In this document: one piece after another, positions 1 to 5,116 of the stretch
How the letters are laid out: each line of letters starts with the position of its first letter
How positions within the stretch are numbered: the first letter of the stretch is position 1
Source: an uncultured Dehalococcoidia bacterium
GTDB lineage: Bacteria; Chloroflexota; Dehalococcoidia; Dehalococcoidales; UBA3254
Assembly: GCA_903890885.1 (NCBI GenBank)
Contig: CAITCX010000497.1
Location: forward strand, 1-5,116
Length of the DNA: 5,116 nucleotides
Direction: 5' to 3'
Notes under the pieces: model-generated
Told to the model about the DNA's origin: nothing
The model's database searches: none
What the model saw: only the letters and a program-made list of their open reading frames with translations
Translations under genes and position numbers: made by a program

Positions 1-1023
1 ATTGTTTCCTCTGAAAAAAACAAGCTCACTACCGTTCTTTCCACAATCACTGATGGGGTGATAATGACCGACGCCCGGAGCCGGATTATGCTGGCCAACC
101 AGGCTGCAGAAACCCTTTTCAGTTTCAATGCTGCCGGAATGTCAGGCAAACCACTTATCGAAGCTACCATGAATTATGAAGTCGAACAAGCCCTTAAAAA
201 TTGCCTGTCTGCTCAACAAACCCAAAACATATTTCTTGATCTTAAAGGTGGCAAGTTTTTACGGACCGTCGTGGTACCCTTCCGGACTGTACAAATTACC
301 GGAGCTTTGCTTCTTTTTCAGGATTTGACGGAGATGCGCAGTTTACAAACCATGCGCCGTGAGTTCATCGGCAACGTATCGCATGAGTTGAGAACACCGT
401 TGGCCTCAATTAAGGCCGTAGTGGAAACACTGCAGGATGGTGCTCTGGAAGATAAAACCGTGGCTGTCGATTTTCTGGATAAGGTTAATGCCGAGGTAGA
501 CAGTATGACCCAGATGATAAACGAGTTGATCGAATTGTCCCGTATTGAGACCGGGAAAAGCAGCTTTAAGCTCGAGCCTGTTAATTTGAACCTTTTTGTT
601 CAAGATACAGTTAACCGCTTTTTACCCCAGGCAGAAAGAAAACAGATCGCATTTTTAGCTGATTTGCAATCTGATATGCCTGAAGTGAAAATGGATAGGG
701 AACGGATTCAGCAGGCCTTAAATAACATCCTCCACAACGCTATAAAATTTACTCCTCAAAACGGCCGTGTTGATATTAAAACCGTATATAAAGATGGCTC
801 TGCGGTTGTTCAGGTCTCAGATACAGGCATTGGGATATCCTCAGAGGATTTGGCCCATATTTTCGAACGTTTTTTCAAGGCTGATAAATCCCGGTCATCC
901 CAGGGCAGCGGACTTGGTCTGGCCATCGCCAAACACATCGTGCAGGCCCACAACGGCCAAATCTGGGTACAAAGCCAGGAAGGTAAAGGTTCTACCTTCG
1001 GATTCAGTCTACCGGTCAATTGA
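1..1023 (+). CDS. phoR: PhoR-type phosphate sensor histidine kinase, 5' partial
   Basis: This is the C-terminal 340 residues of a sensor kinase that autophosphorylates on histidine and passes the phosphate to a response regulator. The frame is open from base 1, and the first 19 codons (beginning IVSSEKNKLTTVL) continue a PAS domain, so the gene starts off the left edge and the GTG at 58 is internal. Visible residues: PAS about 8-110; HisKA with the H-box VSHELRTP and phospho-acceptor His128 (codon 382-384); ATPase domain with an N-box around LNNILHNAIKFTP (240-252), G1 box DTGIGI (274-279), F-box HIFERFFKADKSRS (286-299) and G2 box GSGLGLAIAKHIV (302-314). All catalytic boxes are intact. The N-terminal membrane or sensor part is not seen. 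The PhoR assignment rests on PAS-HisKA-ATPase order, the ERFFKADKSRS signature and the neighbouring pst-phoU genes. Kinase identity is certain; PhoR role is very likely. Confidence 0.93.
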   Translation: MVSSEKNKLTTVLSTITDGVIMTDARSRIMLANQAAETLFSFNAAGMSGKPLIEATMNYEVEQALKNCLSAQQTQNIFLDLKGGKFLRTVVVPFRTVQITGALLLFQDLTEMRSLQTMRREFIGNVSHELRTPLASIKAVVETLQDGALEDKTVAVDFLDKVNAEVDSMTQMINELIELSRIETGKSSFKLEPVNLNLFVQDTVNRFLPQAERKQIAFLADLQSDMPEVKMDRERIQQALNNILHNAIKFTPQNGRVDIKTVYKDGSAVVQVSDTGIGISSEDLAHIFERFFKADKSRSSQGSGLGLAIAKHIVQAHNGQIWVQSQEGKGSTFGFSLPVN

Positions 1024-1072
1024 TGCACTTTAAGCATAGGTTCTTTTACTTTTCTATTATTAGTTTTGATAG

Positions 1073-1079
1073 AGAAAGG
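1073..1079 (+). promoter_or_regulatory. Ribosome binding site of the arsC-like gene
   Basis: AGAAAGG lies 8 bases before the ATG at 1088 and supports that start. The 64-base gap after phoR shows no convincing terminator hairpin and no clear -35/-10 pair, so read-through from phoR is the simplest reading. Confidence 0.6.
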
Positions 1080-1087
1080 CCAAGTCA

Positions 1088-1516
1088 ATGAGAGAAGTTT
1101 TATTCGTTTGTATCCATAATTCAGGGCGCAGCCAGATGGCTGAAGCCTTTTTCAATCAAATGGCCCCAGCCGGATGGCAAGCTACCTCCGCGGGTACCCT
1201 GCCAACCGTAGAGATCAATCCTCTGGCAGTTCAGGTCATGCTTGAATTGGGAATAGATATTAGCAAAAACCATCCAAAACAGCTGGTACCAGATATGCTG
1301 GAGGATATCCAGCATATCTACACTATGGGCTGCGATGTTGATTCAGCGGCCTGCCCGGCCGGATTTTTGAAAACTGAAGACTGGGGACTGGAAGACCCTG
1401 CCGGCAAACCGATAGAGACAGTTCGAAATATACGTAATGATATCAAATCCAGAGTTGAATATTTAGTCAAAAGGCTGTCACCTGACTTCACCGTGGCAAA
1501 ATCTTACAAAATTTAA
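1088..1516 (+). CDS. arsC: ArsC-like arsenate reductase / low-molecular-weight phosphotyrosine phosphatase family
   Basis: A 142-residue cytoplasmic protein of the LMW-PTP fold, the family that includes redox-coupled arsenate reductases (arsenate to arsenite). Visible: the N-terminal phosphate-binding loop CX5R-S as C8-IHNSG-R14-S, followed by QMAEA; the 'SAGT' strand at 34-37; two further cysteines, C82 and C89, separated by six residues after TMG; and the catalytic-acid segment DWGLEDPAGKP with D103 as the likely general acid. Three cysteines with this layout match the thioredoxin-coupled arsenate reductase scheme, in which a Cys relay forms a disulfide. The loop HNSGRSQMAEA resembles the HNAGRSQMA form of ArsC proteins more than the GNICRSP form of tyrosine phosphatases. 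It lies between phoR and the Pho box of pstC; its stop codon (1514-1516) is inside the first repeat. Arsenate reductase is favoured over protein tyrosine phosphatase because of the cysteines and pst context, but substrate is inferred. Confidence 0.85.
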   Translation: MREVLFVCIHNSGRSQMAEAFFNQMAPAGWQATSAGTLPTVEINPLAVQVMLELGIDISKNHPKQLVPDMLEDIQHIYTMGCDVDSAACPAGFLKTEDWGLEDPAGKPIETVRNIRNDIKSRVEYLVKRLSPDFTVAKSYKI

Positions 1517-1556
1517 CATTCCGTTAACATTGGCTTAAACCTCCTTTAAAGCTGGT
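1513..1556 (+). promoter_or_regulatory. Pho box: four 11-base direct repeats (PhoB/PhoP-type operator)
   Basis: Four hexamers recur in exact 11-base register: TTAACA at 1513, TTAACA at 1524, TTAAAC at 1535 and TTAAAG at 1546. The first two repeats agree over eight bases (TTAACATT). The period of 11 and the TTAACA core match what is known of PhoP sites in Bacillus (TTAACA-like repeats about 5 bases apart) and the 11-base repeat architecture of the E. coli Pho box. Four half-sites would hold two regulator dimers. The array sits directly upstream of a -10-like sequence and of pstC, as expected for activation at low phosphate. The first repeat overlaps the arsC stop codon. Confidence 0.8.
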
Positions 1557-1560
1557 CTGC

Positions 1561-1571
1561 TATTCTAATAT
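1561..1571 (+). promoter_or_regulatory. Probable -10 region of the pst operon promoter
   Basis: The AT-rich stretch holds two overlapping -10-like hexamers, TATTCT (1561-1566) and TAATAT (1566-1571). They begin 9 and 14 bases after the last Pho-box hexamer. No TTGACA-like -35 lies about 17 bases upstream; that place is taken by the repeats, as in activator-dependent Pho promoters. The start of transcription would fall near 1573-1580, leaving an untranslated leader of roughly 55-60 bases. Which hexamer is used cannot be told from sequence. Confidence 0.55.
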
Positions 1572-1573
1572 AG

Positions 1574-1604
1574 GGATGCTGGTACATAAAAACTCGTTGC
1601 ATCC
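1574..1604 (+). other. Small inverted repeat in the pstC leader
   Basis: GGATGC (1574-1579) and GCATCC (1599-1604) could pair as a 6-base stem with a 19-base loop near the predicted 5' end of the pst mRNA. There is no T-tract after it, so it is not a terminator. It could stabilise the transcript end or be chance. Confidence 0.3.
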
Positions 1605-1622
1605 AGGCGTTTTATAAGCGAT

Positions 1623-1627
1623 GGAGA
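1623..1627 (+). promoter_or_regulatory. Ribosome binding site of pstC
   Basis: GGAGA ends 7 bases before the ATG at 1635 and fixes that start. An out-of-frame ATG at 1621 overlaps the site but opens only seven codons. Confidence 0.7.
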
Positions 1628-1634
1628 TAAAAAG

Positions 1635-2600
1635 ATGGGAATAGCATCAATCGACCACCGAGGAATAAAAAATCACCTCAGGAATTTTACCCGTCTCGGT
1701 GATAAAACTTTCCCCAAACTAACGTTAGTCTTCGCGCTGATCATCATCGTTATCCTGGCCGCTACAATAACAATACTGGGAATCGAGGCAGTGCCTGCCA
1801 TACGCAAATTTGGTTTCTCATTTTTTAGCAGCACCAACTGGAATGCGGTCACCGAACAATTTGGAGCTCTGCCCGCCATCTTTGGTACTCTTATTAGTTC
1901 CTTAATTGCCTTGTTAATTGCAGTACCTGTTAGTCTGGGGGCTGCGGTTTTTCTAACGGAACTTGCCCCTGGCTGGATGCGTTCTCCAGCTTCTTTCCTG
2001 ATTGAAATGCTGGCCGCTATCCCCAGCGTCATTATCGGGCTTTGGGGGCTTTTTGTTCTAGTACCATTTGTTAGAAGCCCCGTAGAAAGCTGGCTGGGCA
2101 GCCATTTGGGATTTTTGTCCCTGTTTCAGGGACCTCCTTTCGGCGTTGGTTTCTTGTCAGCAGGCATTATTCTGGCTATTATGATCATTCCCATTATCAC
2201 AGCAGTTAGTCGGGATGCCATGCAAGCAGTCCCGGACACACAGAGAGAGGCTATGCTGGCTTTAGGTGCCACTCGCTGGGAAACTATCAGTAAAGCGGTG
2301 ATTCCCTTCTGCCGCTCCGGATTGATAGGAGCTGTCATCCTGGGGCTGGGGCGGGCTCTGGGTGAGACTATGGCAGTAACGATGGTAATTGGCAACGGCT
2401 ATAAATTAACGGCCTCTTTGTTTTCACCCGGCGCCACCATCGCCAGTAAAATCGCTCTTGAATTTAGTGAAGCCTCCAGCGGCGTCTTTATTGCCAGCCT
2501 GGTTGAACTTGCGCTAGTCCTGTTTATTGTGACTTTCCTGGTGAACGTTATCGCCAGGGTGTTGGTTTGGCGCTTCACTGCCGTAAAGACGGAGAAATGA
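1635..2600 (+). CDS. pstC: Phosphate ABC transporter permease PstC
   Basis: One of the two inner-membrane channel subunits of the high-affinity phosphate importer, pairing with PstA. At 321 residues it has the usual family length. Hydrophobic segments fit six membrane spans at about 28-50, 82-110, 118-146, 172-192, 225-250 and 283-310, with a short basic cytoplasmic N-terminus. Family marks include EMLAAIPSVIIGLWGLF (124-140), the cytoplasmic EAA loop REAMLALGATRWETISKAV (204-222) that docks on the ATPase, and GLGRALGETMAV (237-248), the conserved charged R/E pair in a membrane segment typical of PstC. It is the first gene after the Pho box, and its stop codon TGA (2598-2600) lies directly before the pstA start. 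No pstS precedes it. Identification is firm. Confidence 0.97.
   Translation: MGIASIDHRGIKNHLRNFTRLGDKTFPKLTLVFALIIIVILAATITILGIEAVPAIRKFGFSFFSSTNWNAVTEQFGALPAIFGTLISSLIALLIAVPVSLGAAVFLTELAPGWMRSPASFLIEMLAAIPSVIIGLWGLFVLVPFVRSPVESWLGSHLGFLSLFQGPPFGVGFLSAGIILAIMIIPIITAVSRDAMQAVPDTQREAMLALGATRWETISKAVIPFCRSGLIGAVILGLGRALGETMAVTMVIGNGYKLTASLFSPGATIASKIALEFSEASSGVFIASLVELALVLFIVTFLVNVIARVLVWRFTAVKTEK
2591..2595 (+). promoter_or_regulatory. Ribosome binding site that decides the pstA start
   Basis: GGAGA is inside the end of pstC. It leaves only one or two bases to the ATG at 2597, which overlaps the pstC stop as ATGA, but 7 bases to the in-frame ATG at 2603. Spacing therefore favours 2603. Confidence 0.6.
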
Positions 2601-2602
2601 AA

Positions 2603-3445
2603 ATGGTTGAGAGAGAATATCTCAGGCGGTTATGGGTCAACAGGATCATCCTGATGCTTTGCTATGCCGCGGCTGGTATAGCCATTGCCCTGCTATTACT
2701 GATCCTGGGTTATACCCTTTTCAAAGGTATTTCATATTTCAACCTGGATTTTATCACCCAGGCTGCCAAACCGGTAGGGGAAGCTGGCGGCGGCATGCGT
2801 AACGAGATCATCGGAACACTTATTTTAATCGCAATAGGTTCTGTTATTGCTATTCCAGTGGGTTTAATGTCTGGAATCTATTTATCTGAATTCGGTAACC
2901 CCAGGCTAACTTCAGTAATACGCTTTGTGGCCGATATTTTATCTGGAACGCCATCTATCGTAGTCGGAGTATTTGCTTATGCCATTATTGTACGGCCGCT
3001 GCAATCTTATTCAGCCTGGTCGGCCGGAGTGGCTTTAGCGATCATTATGATTCCTGTAGTCGCCAGGACTGCCGAAGAGTCCATGCGACTGGTCCCGAAC
3101 TCTATGAGGGAAGCTGCGTTGGCCCTGGGTATCACCCGCTGGCGTTCGGTGATGGGAGTGGTTATTCCCGGAGCGATTACCGGTATAGTTACTGGTATTA
3201 TGCTTGGCGTGGCACGCATTGCTGGTGAAACAGCGCCCTTGATTTTTACTGCCTTGGGAAGTTACTTCGGTTATCAAGGGCTCGATCAGCCGATAGGGGC
3301 CTTACCCCTGCAGATCTGGAAATATGCTCTATCACCTTACAAAGAATGGCAACAGCAAGCCTGGGCCGCAGCTTTTATTTTAATAATACTTGTATTAATT
3401 ATTAGTATTACCGTCCGCTGGATATCCAGACGGCGGACTCGTTAA
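2603..3445 (+). CDS. pstA: Phosphate ABC transporter permease PstA
   Basis: The second channel subunit of the phosphate importer. From the ATG at 2603 the protein has 280 residues, normal for PstA; an in-frame ATG at 2597 would add MK. Six membrane spans are suggested at about 14-38, 69-97, 103-131, 140-156, 183-207 and 255-275. Family marks are GGGMRNEIIGTL (62-73) before span 2, ADILSGTPSIVVGVFAY (110-126), the EAA loop REAALALGITRWRSVMGVV (169-187) for ATPase contact, and GVARIAGETAPL (202-213), a conserved membrane motif with Arg205 and Glu209. The C-terminus is strongly basic (WISRRRTR), consistent with a cytoplasmic end. It follows pstC with a two-base gap, implying coupled translation, and precedes pstB by 22 bases. 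Identification is firm; only the exact start is uncertain. Confidence 0.96.
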   Translation: MVEREYLRRLWVNRIILMLCYAAAGIAIALLLLILGYTLFKGISYFNLDFITQAAKPVGEAGGGMRNEIIGTLILIAIGSVIAIPVGLMSGIYLSEFGNPRLTSVIRFVADILSGTPSIVVGVFAYAIIVRPLQSYSAWSAGVALAIIMIPVVARTAEESMRLVPNSMREAALALGITRWRSVMGVVIPGAITGIVTGIMLGVARIAGETAPLIFTALGSYFGYQGLDQPIGALPLQIWKYALSPYKEWQQQAWAAAFILIILVLIISITVRWISRRRTR

Positions 3446-3452
3446 TATTAAC
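3441..3452. repeat. Perfect 12-base palindrome across the pstA stop codon
   Basis: GTTAATATTAAC is a perfect palindrome covering the pstA stop (3443-3445) and the short gap before the pstB ribosome binding site. One perfect 12-base palindrome is roughly what chance gives in a window of this size, so function is not claimed. Confidence 0.35.
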
Positions 3453-3457
3453 AAAAT

Positions 3458-3465
3458 GGAGAAAG
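3458..3465 (+). promoter_or_regulatory. Ribosome binding site that decides the pstB start
   Basis: GGAGAAAG precedes the ATG at 3468, with 6 bases between GGAG and the start. An in-frame ATG at 3456 overlaps this site and has no good site of its own, so 3468 is preferred. Confidence 0.6.
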
Positions 3466-3467
3466 AA

Positions 3468-4244
3468 ATGAGCCAGGATTATCAAAAGGGGAACATGGTA
3501 GTAGAGGACTTGAGCGCCTGGTACCATTCGACATTAGCATTGAAAAATGTCAGCCTGACTTTTCAAAAGAAGGCTATCACGGCGATAATTGGCCCTTCCG
3601 GCTGCGGCAAATCTACGCTTATACGTTGCCTAAACCGGCTTCATGAAATTTCTAACGGCGGGCGGGTTTTAGGGAGGGTTTTATTAGATGGAAAAGATAT
3701 TTATGCCCGCGATGTTGACCCGGTAGTAATCCGCAGACGCATAGGAATGGTCTTTCAGAAGCCTACTCCCTTTCCCACTATGTCAATTAGAGACAATGTA
3801 TCAGCAGGATTACGTCTGGCCAAATTATGGGGACAGCAAACATCTTTAGATGACATCGTCGAGCGCAGCCTCATAAATGCTGCTTTATGGGATGAAGTTA
3901 AAGATAAACTGGATTTGTCCGGTTCGTCTCTGTCAGGTGGACAGCAACAGCGTCTATGTATTGCCCGCGCTCTGGCTGTCGAACCGGAAATATTGCTGCT
4001 GGACGAACCTTGCTCAGCTCTGGATCCTATTTCAACTTTAAAAATAGAGGAATTGATGCAGGACCTCAAACAAAAGTATACTATCGTCATTGTCACTCAC
4101 AATATGCAGCAAGCTGCCCGGGTTTCCGATTGGTCGGCCTTTATGCTCCTGGGTGAAATGATCGAATATGGCGCGACTCATGAATTATTCAGACGGCCTA
4201 AAGATAAACGGACAGAAGACTATATCACCGGACGTTTCGGCTAG
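3468..4244 (+). CDS. pstB: Phosphate ABC transporter ATP-binding protein PstB
   Basis: The cytoplasmic ATPase that drives phosphate import through PstC/PstA. From the ATG at 3468 it has 258 residues, matching the family's usual length of about 250-260; an upstream in-frame ATG (3456) would add four residues and an internal ATG at 3495 would remove nine. All ABC motifs are intact: Walker A GPSGCGKST (42-50), Q-loop Gln97 in GMVFQKPTPFP, signature LSGGQQQR (155-162), Walker B ILLLDEP (175-181) with Glu180, D-loop SALD (183-186) and switch His211 in VTHNMQQA. The PstB-specific features are NRLHE after Walker A, the VDPVVIRRRIGMVFQKPTPFP stretch read in two parts around residue 90, and the ending ITGRFG, typical of PstB. 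The PTMSI form of the Q-loop region differs from the KSIYENV form of E. coli. Its stop codon overlaps the phoU ribosome binding site. Identification is firm. Confidence 0.97.
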   Translation: MSQDYQKGNMVVEDLSAWYHSTLALKNVSLTFQKKAITAIIGPSGCGKSTLIRCLNRLHEISNGGRVLGRVLLDGKDIYARDVDPVVIRRRIGMVFQKPTPFPTMSIRDNVSAGLRLAKLWGQQTSLDDIVERSLINAALWDEVKDKLDLSGSSLSGGQQQRLCIARALAVEPEILLLDEPCSALDPISTLKIEELMQDLKQKYTIVIVTHNMQQAARVSDWSAFMLLGEMIEYGATHELFRRPKDKRTEDYITGRFG

Positions 4245-4250
4245 AGGAGG
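4243..4250 (+). promoter_or_regulatory. Strong ribosome binding site of phoU
   Basis: AGAGGAGG overlaps the pstB stop codon (4242-4244) and lies 7 bases before the ATG at 4258. It is the strongest Shine-Dalgarno match in the window and rules out upstream in-frame ATGs inside pstB (such as 4168) as the phoU start. Confidence 0.8.
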
Positions 4251-4257
4251 ATTATTA

Positions 4258-4923
4258 ATGACTAGAAAATTGTTTGAACAGCATCTTCATGAATTACAGG
4301 ACCATATCCTGGTAATGGGCAGCATGGTCGAGACATCTATTTACCGTTCTATGGATTCTTTAAAAAACCGGAATCTGGAGCTGGCTCAAAAGGTAATTGA
4401 TGACGATGATCAAATCGATCTGAAGAGATATGAAATTGAAGAAGAATGTATAGATCTAATTATTACTCAGCAACCTATGGCTGGTGACCTGCGAATTATC
4501 ATCGCAGTACTAAATATTATTATAGACCTTGAACGTATTGCAGACCATGCTGCCGGCATTAGCAAAATCGCCGTTATGCTGGGAAATGAGCCTCCGCTAA
4601 AACCTCTGGTCGATCTGCCGCGTATGGCCGAGATGACCGGCGGTATGCTCCGAAGAGCCTTGACGGCCTTTATTAATCATGATACTTCTGAATCTGTTAA
4701 AATCTGCAGCGAAGATGATAATATAGATAATCTTTACGATCAGGTCTTCCGCGAATTACTGGTTTATATGGCAGAAGATCCTAAATCAATTACCCGCGCC
4801 ACCCGCTTAATCTGGGTTGCTCATAATCTGGAACGAAGCGCAGATCGGGTCACCAACATAGCCGAACGGGTAATTTACCTGGTCACAGGCAAACACGAAG
4901 ATTTGTTGGGGTCGAAATACTAG
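4258..4923 (+). CDS. phoU: Phosphate transport regulator PhoU
   Basis: A cytoplasmic, all-helical protein that links Pst transporter state to PhoR and represses the Pho response when phosphate is plentiful. It has 221 residues, in the family's range. The N-terminus MTRKLFEQHLHEL is the classic PhoU opening. Two related three-helix bundles can be seen: the first with IDDDDQIDLKRYEIEEEC (47-64), QPMAGDLR (72-79) and DLERIADHAAGI (90-101); the second with EDDNIDNLYDQVFREL (152-167), DPKSITRATRL (174-184) and NLERSADRVTNIAE (190-203). The acidic E/DxxxD-type positions in each repeat, for example D90/D97 and E192/D196, are the metal-binding candidates known in the family. It lies 13 bases after pstB as the last gene of the operon, and 17 bases from the end of the convergent frame. 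Identification is firm. Confidence 0.97.
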   Translation: MTRKLFEQHLHELQDHILVMGSMVETSIYRSMDSLKNRNLELAQKVIDDDDQIDLKRYEIEEECIDLIITQQPMAGDLRIIIAVLNIIIDLERIADHAAGISKIAVMLGNEPPLKPLVDLPRMAEMTGGMLRRALTAFINHDTSESVKICSEDDNIDNLYDQVFRELLVYMAEDPKSITRATRLIWVAHNLERSADRVTNIAERVIYLVTGKHEDLLGSKY

Positions 4924-4940
4924 ACTGCAGATACAGTTGC

Positions 4941-5116
4941 CTAAATTCTCTTTAAAGTTATTGTTACGCAGCCAAGGTATTCAGTTACAGAATTGGTAAA
5001 ATCTAGGGCCAGGCTATTTCCTGCCGTAATCTGCAAATTTGAAGTCGAGGAGTTCAACGTTGCGGTCAGGGAAGTGTTGGCTGAAACTCCACTTTTCAGG
5101 TTTATAGCTGAAGCTA
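4941..5116 (-). CDS. Hypothetical protein, C-terminal fragment (gene continues past the right edge)
   Basis: On the minus strand a frame is open from the right edge for 57 codons to a TAG at 4943-4941. The encoded tail is rich in Ser, Thr, Asn, Leu and Val, with alternating hydrophobic residues that suggest beta strands: it includes TSLTATLNSS, NLQITAGNSLALDF and ends YLGCVTITLKRI. This looks like the C-terminus of a beta-sandwich or surface/phage-type protein, but no family is recognised and no catalytic motif is visible. Its orientation converges on phoU, with only 17 bases between the stop codons. A plus-strand frame is also open across 4945-5116 but has no plausible start with a ribosome binding site, so the minus strand is preferred. 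The fragment is too short to be certain that it is coding. Confidence 0.5.
   Translation of the reverse strand, partial: ASAINLKSGVSANTSLTATLNSSTSNLQITAGNSLALDFTNSVTEYLGCVTITLKRI

Noticed and set aside
58..60. GTG as the start of the histidine kinase
   Set aside because: The same frame is open back to base 1 and the 19 upstream codons continue a typical PAS-domain start, so the gene is truncated by the window edge.
1024..1087. Separate promoter for the arsC-like gene
   Set aside because: A TATTAT at 1055-1060 looks like a -10, but there is no -35 at suitable spacing and no Pho-box repeat array.
1621..1644. Seven-codon upstream reading frame (MEIKRWE) overlapping the pstC start
   Set aside because: It has no ribosome binding site of its own and its ATG lies on the pstC Shine-Dalgarno sequence; a chance frame.
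2567..2569. Upstream in-frame start for pstA inside pstC
   Set aside because: It would add residues without membrane or family character and lacks a ribosome binding site; GGAGA at 2591 points to 2603.
3456..3458. ATG at 3456 as the pstB start
   Set aside because: It overlaps the GGAGAAAG site that serves the ATG at 3468.
4168..4257. In-frame extension of phoU into pstB
   Set aside because: The classic PhoU N-terminus begins at 4258 with a strong AGAGGAGG site just before it; the extension lies wholly within pstB and its stop region.
4924..4937. ACTG...CAGT as an intrinsic terminator of the pst operon
   Set aside because: Only four base pairs and no following T-tract.
4945..5116. Plus-strand open frame after phoU
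   Set aside because: There is no convincing start codon with a ribosome binding site, and the overlapping minus-strand frame gives a more protein-like C-terminus; kept only as the rival reading of this interval.

Overview
The window carries most of a bacterial phosphate-starvation (Pho/Pst) locus. Six genes read left to right: the 3' part of a PhoR-type sensor histidine kinase (cut by the left edge), an ArsC-like low-molecular-weight phosphatase-fold protein, the two phosphate permease subunits pstC and pstA, the ATPase pstB, and the regulator phoU. A seventh, partial reading frame appears to enter from the right edge on the minus strand and end 17 bases after phoU.

Layout: 1-1023 is phoR. 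After 64 bases comes the arsC-like gene (1088-1516). The 118-base gap at 1517-1634 is the main regulatory region. It holds four TTAA-headed 11-base direct repeats in exact register (1513-1556), followed by an AT-rich -10-like stretch. This is the form expected of a Pho box bound by a PhoB/PhoP response regulator. pstC (1635-2600), pstA (from about 2603 to 3445), pstB (3468-4244) and phoU (4258-4923) follow with gaps of 2 to 22 bases and their own ribosome binding sites, so they look like one operon.

How it works together (family knowledge applied to this locus): PstC and PstA form the membrane channel and PstB powers it. PhoU links transporter activity to PhoR. PhoR phosphorylates a partner regulator, which would be encoded off the left edge, and that regulator would act on the repeats before pstC. 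The Pst system also admits arsenate, so an arsenate reductase-like protein beside it makes sense. The gene for the phosphate-binding protein PstS is not in the window, although it usually precedes pstC.

Organism: a bacterium with moderate GC content and clear Shine-Dalgarno sites. The PstB stretch with VDPVVIRRRIGMVFQ followed by PFPTMSI is closer to the form I associate with Chloroflexota and Actinobacteria than to the enterobacterial or Bacillus form. A Chloroflexota (Dehalococcoidia-like) source is my tentative guess, not a demonstrated placement. I see no mobile element, CRISPR array, tRNA or rRNA. Most of the window is a well-known system; the less ordinary points are the Pho-box array, the arsC insertion, the absent pstS and the convergent unknown frame.
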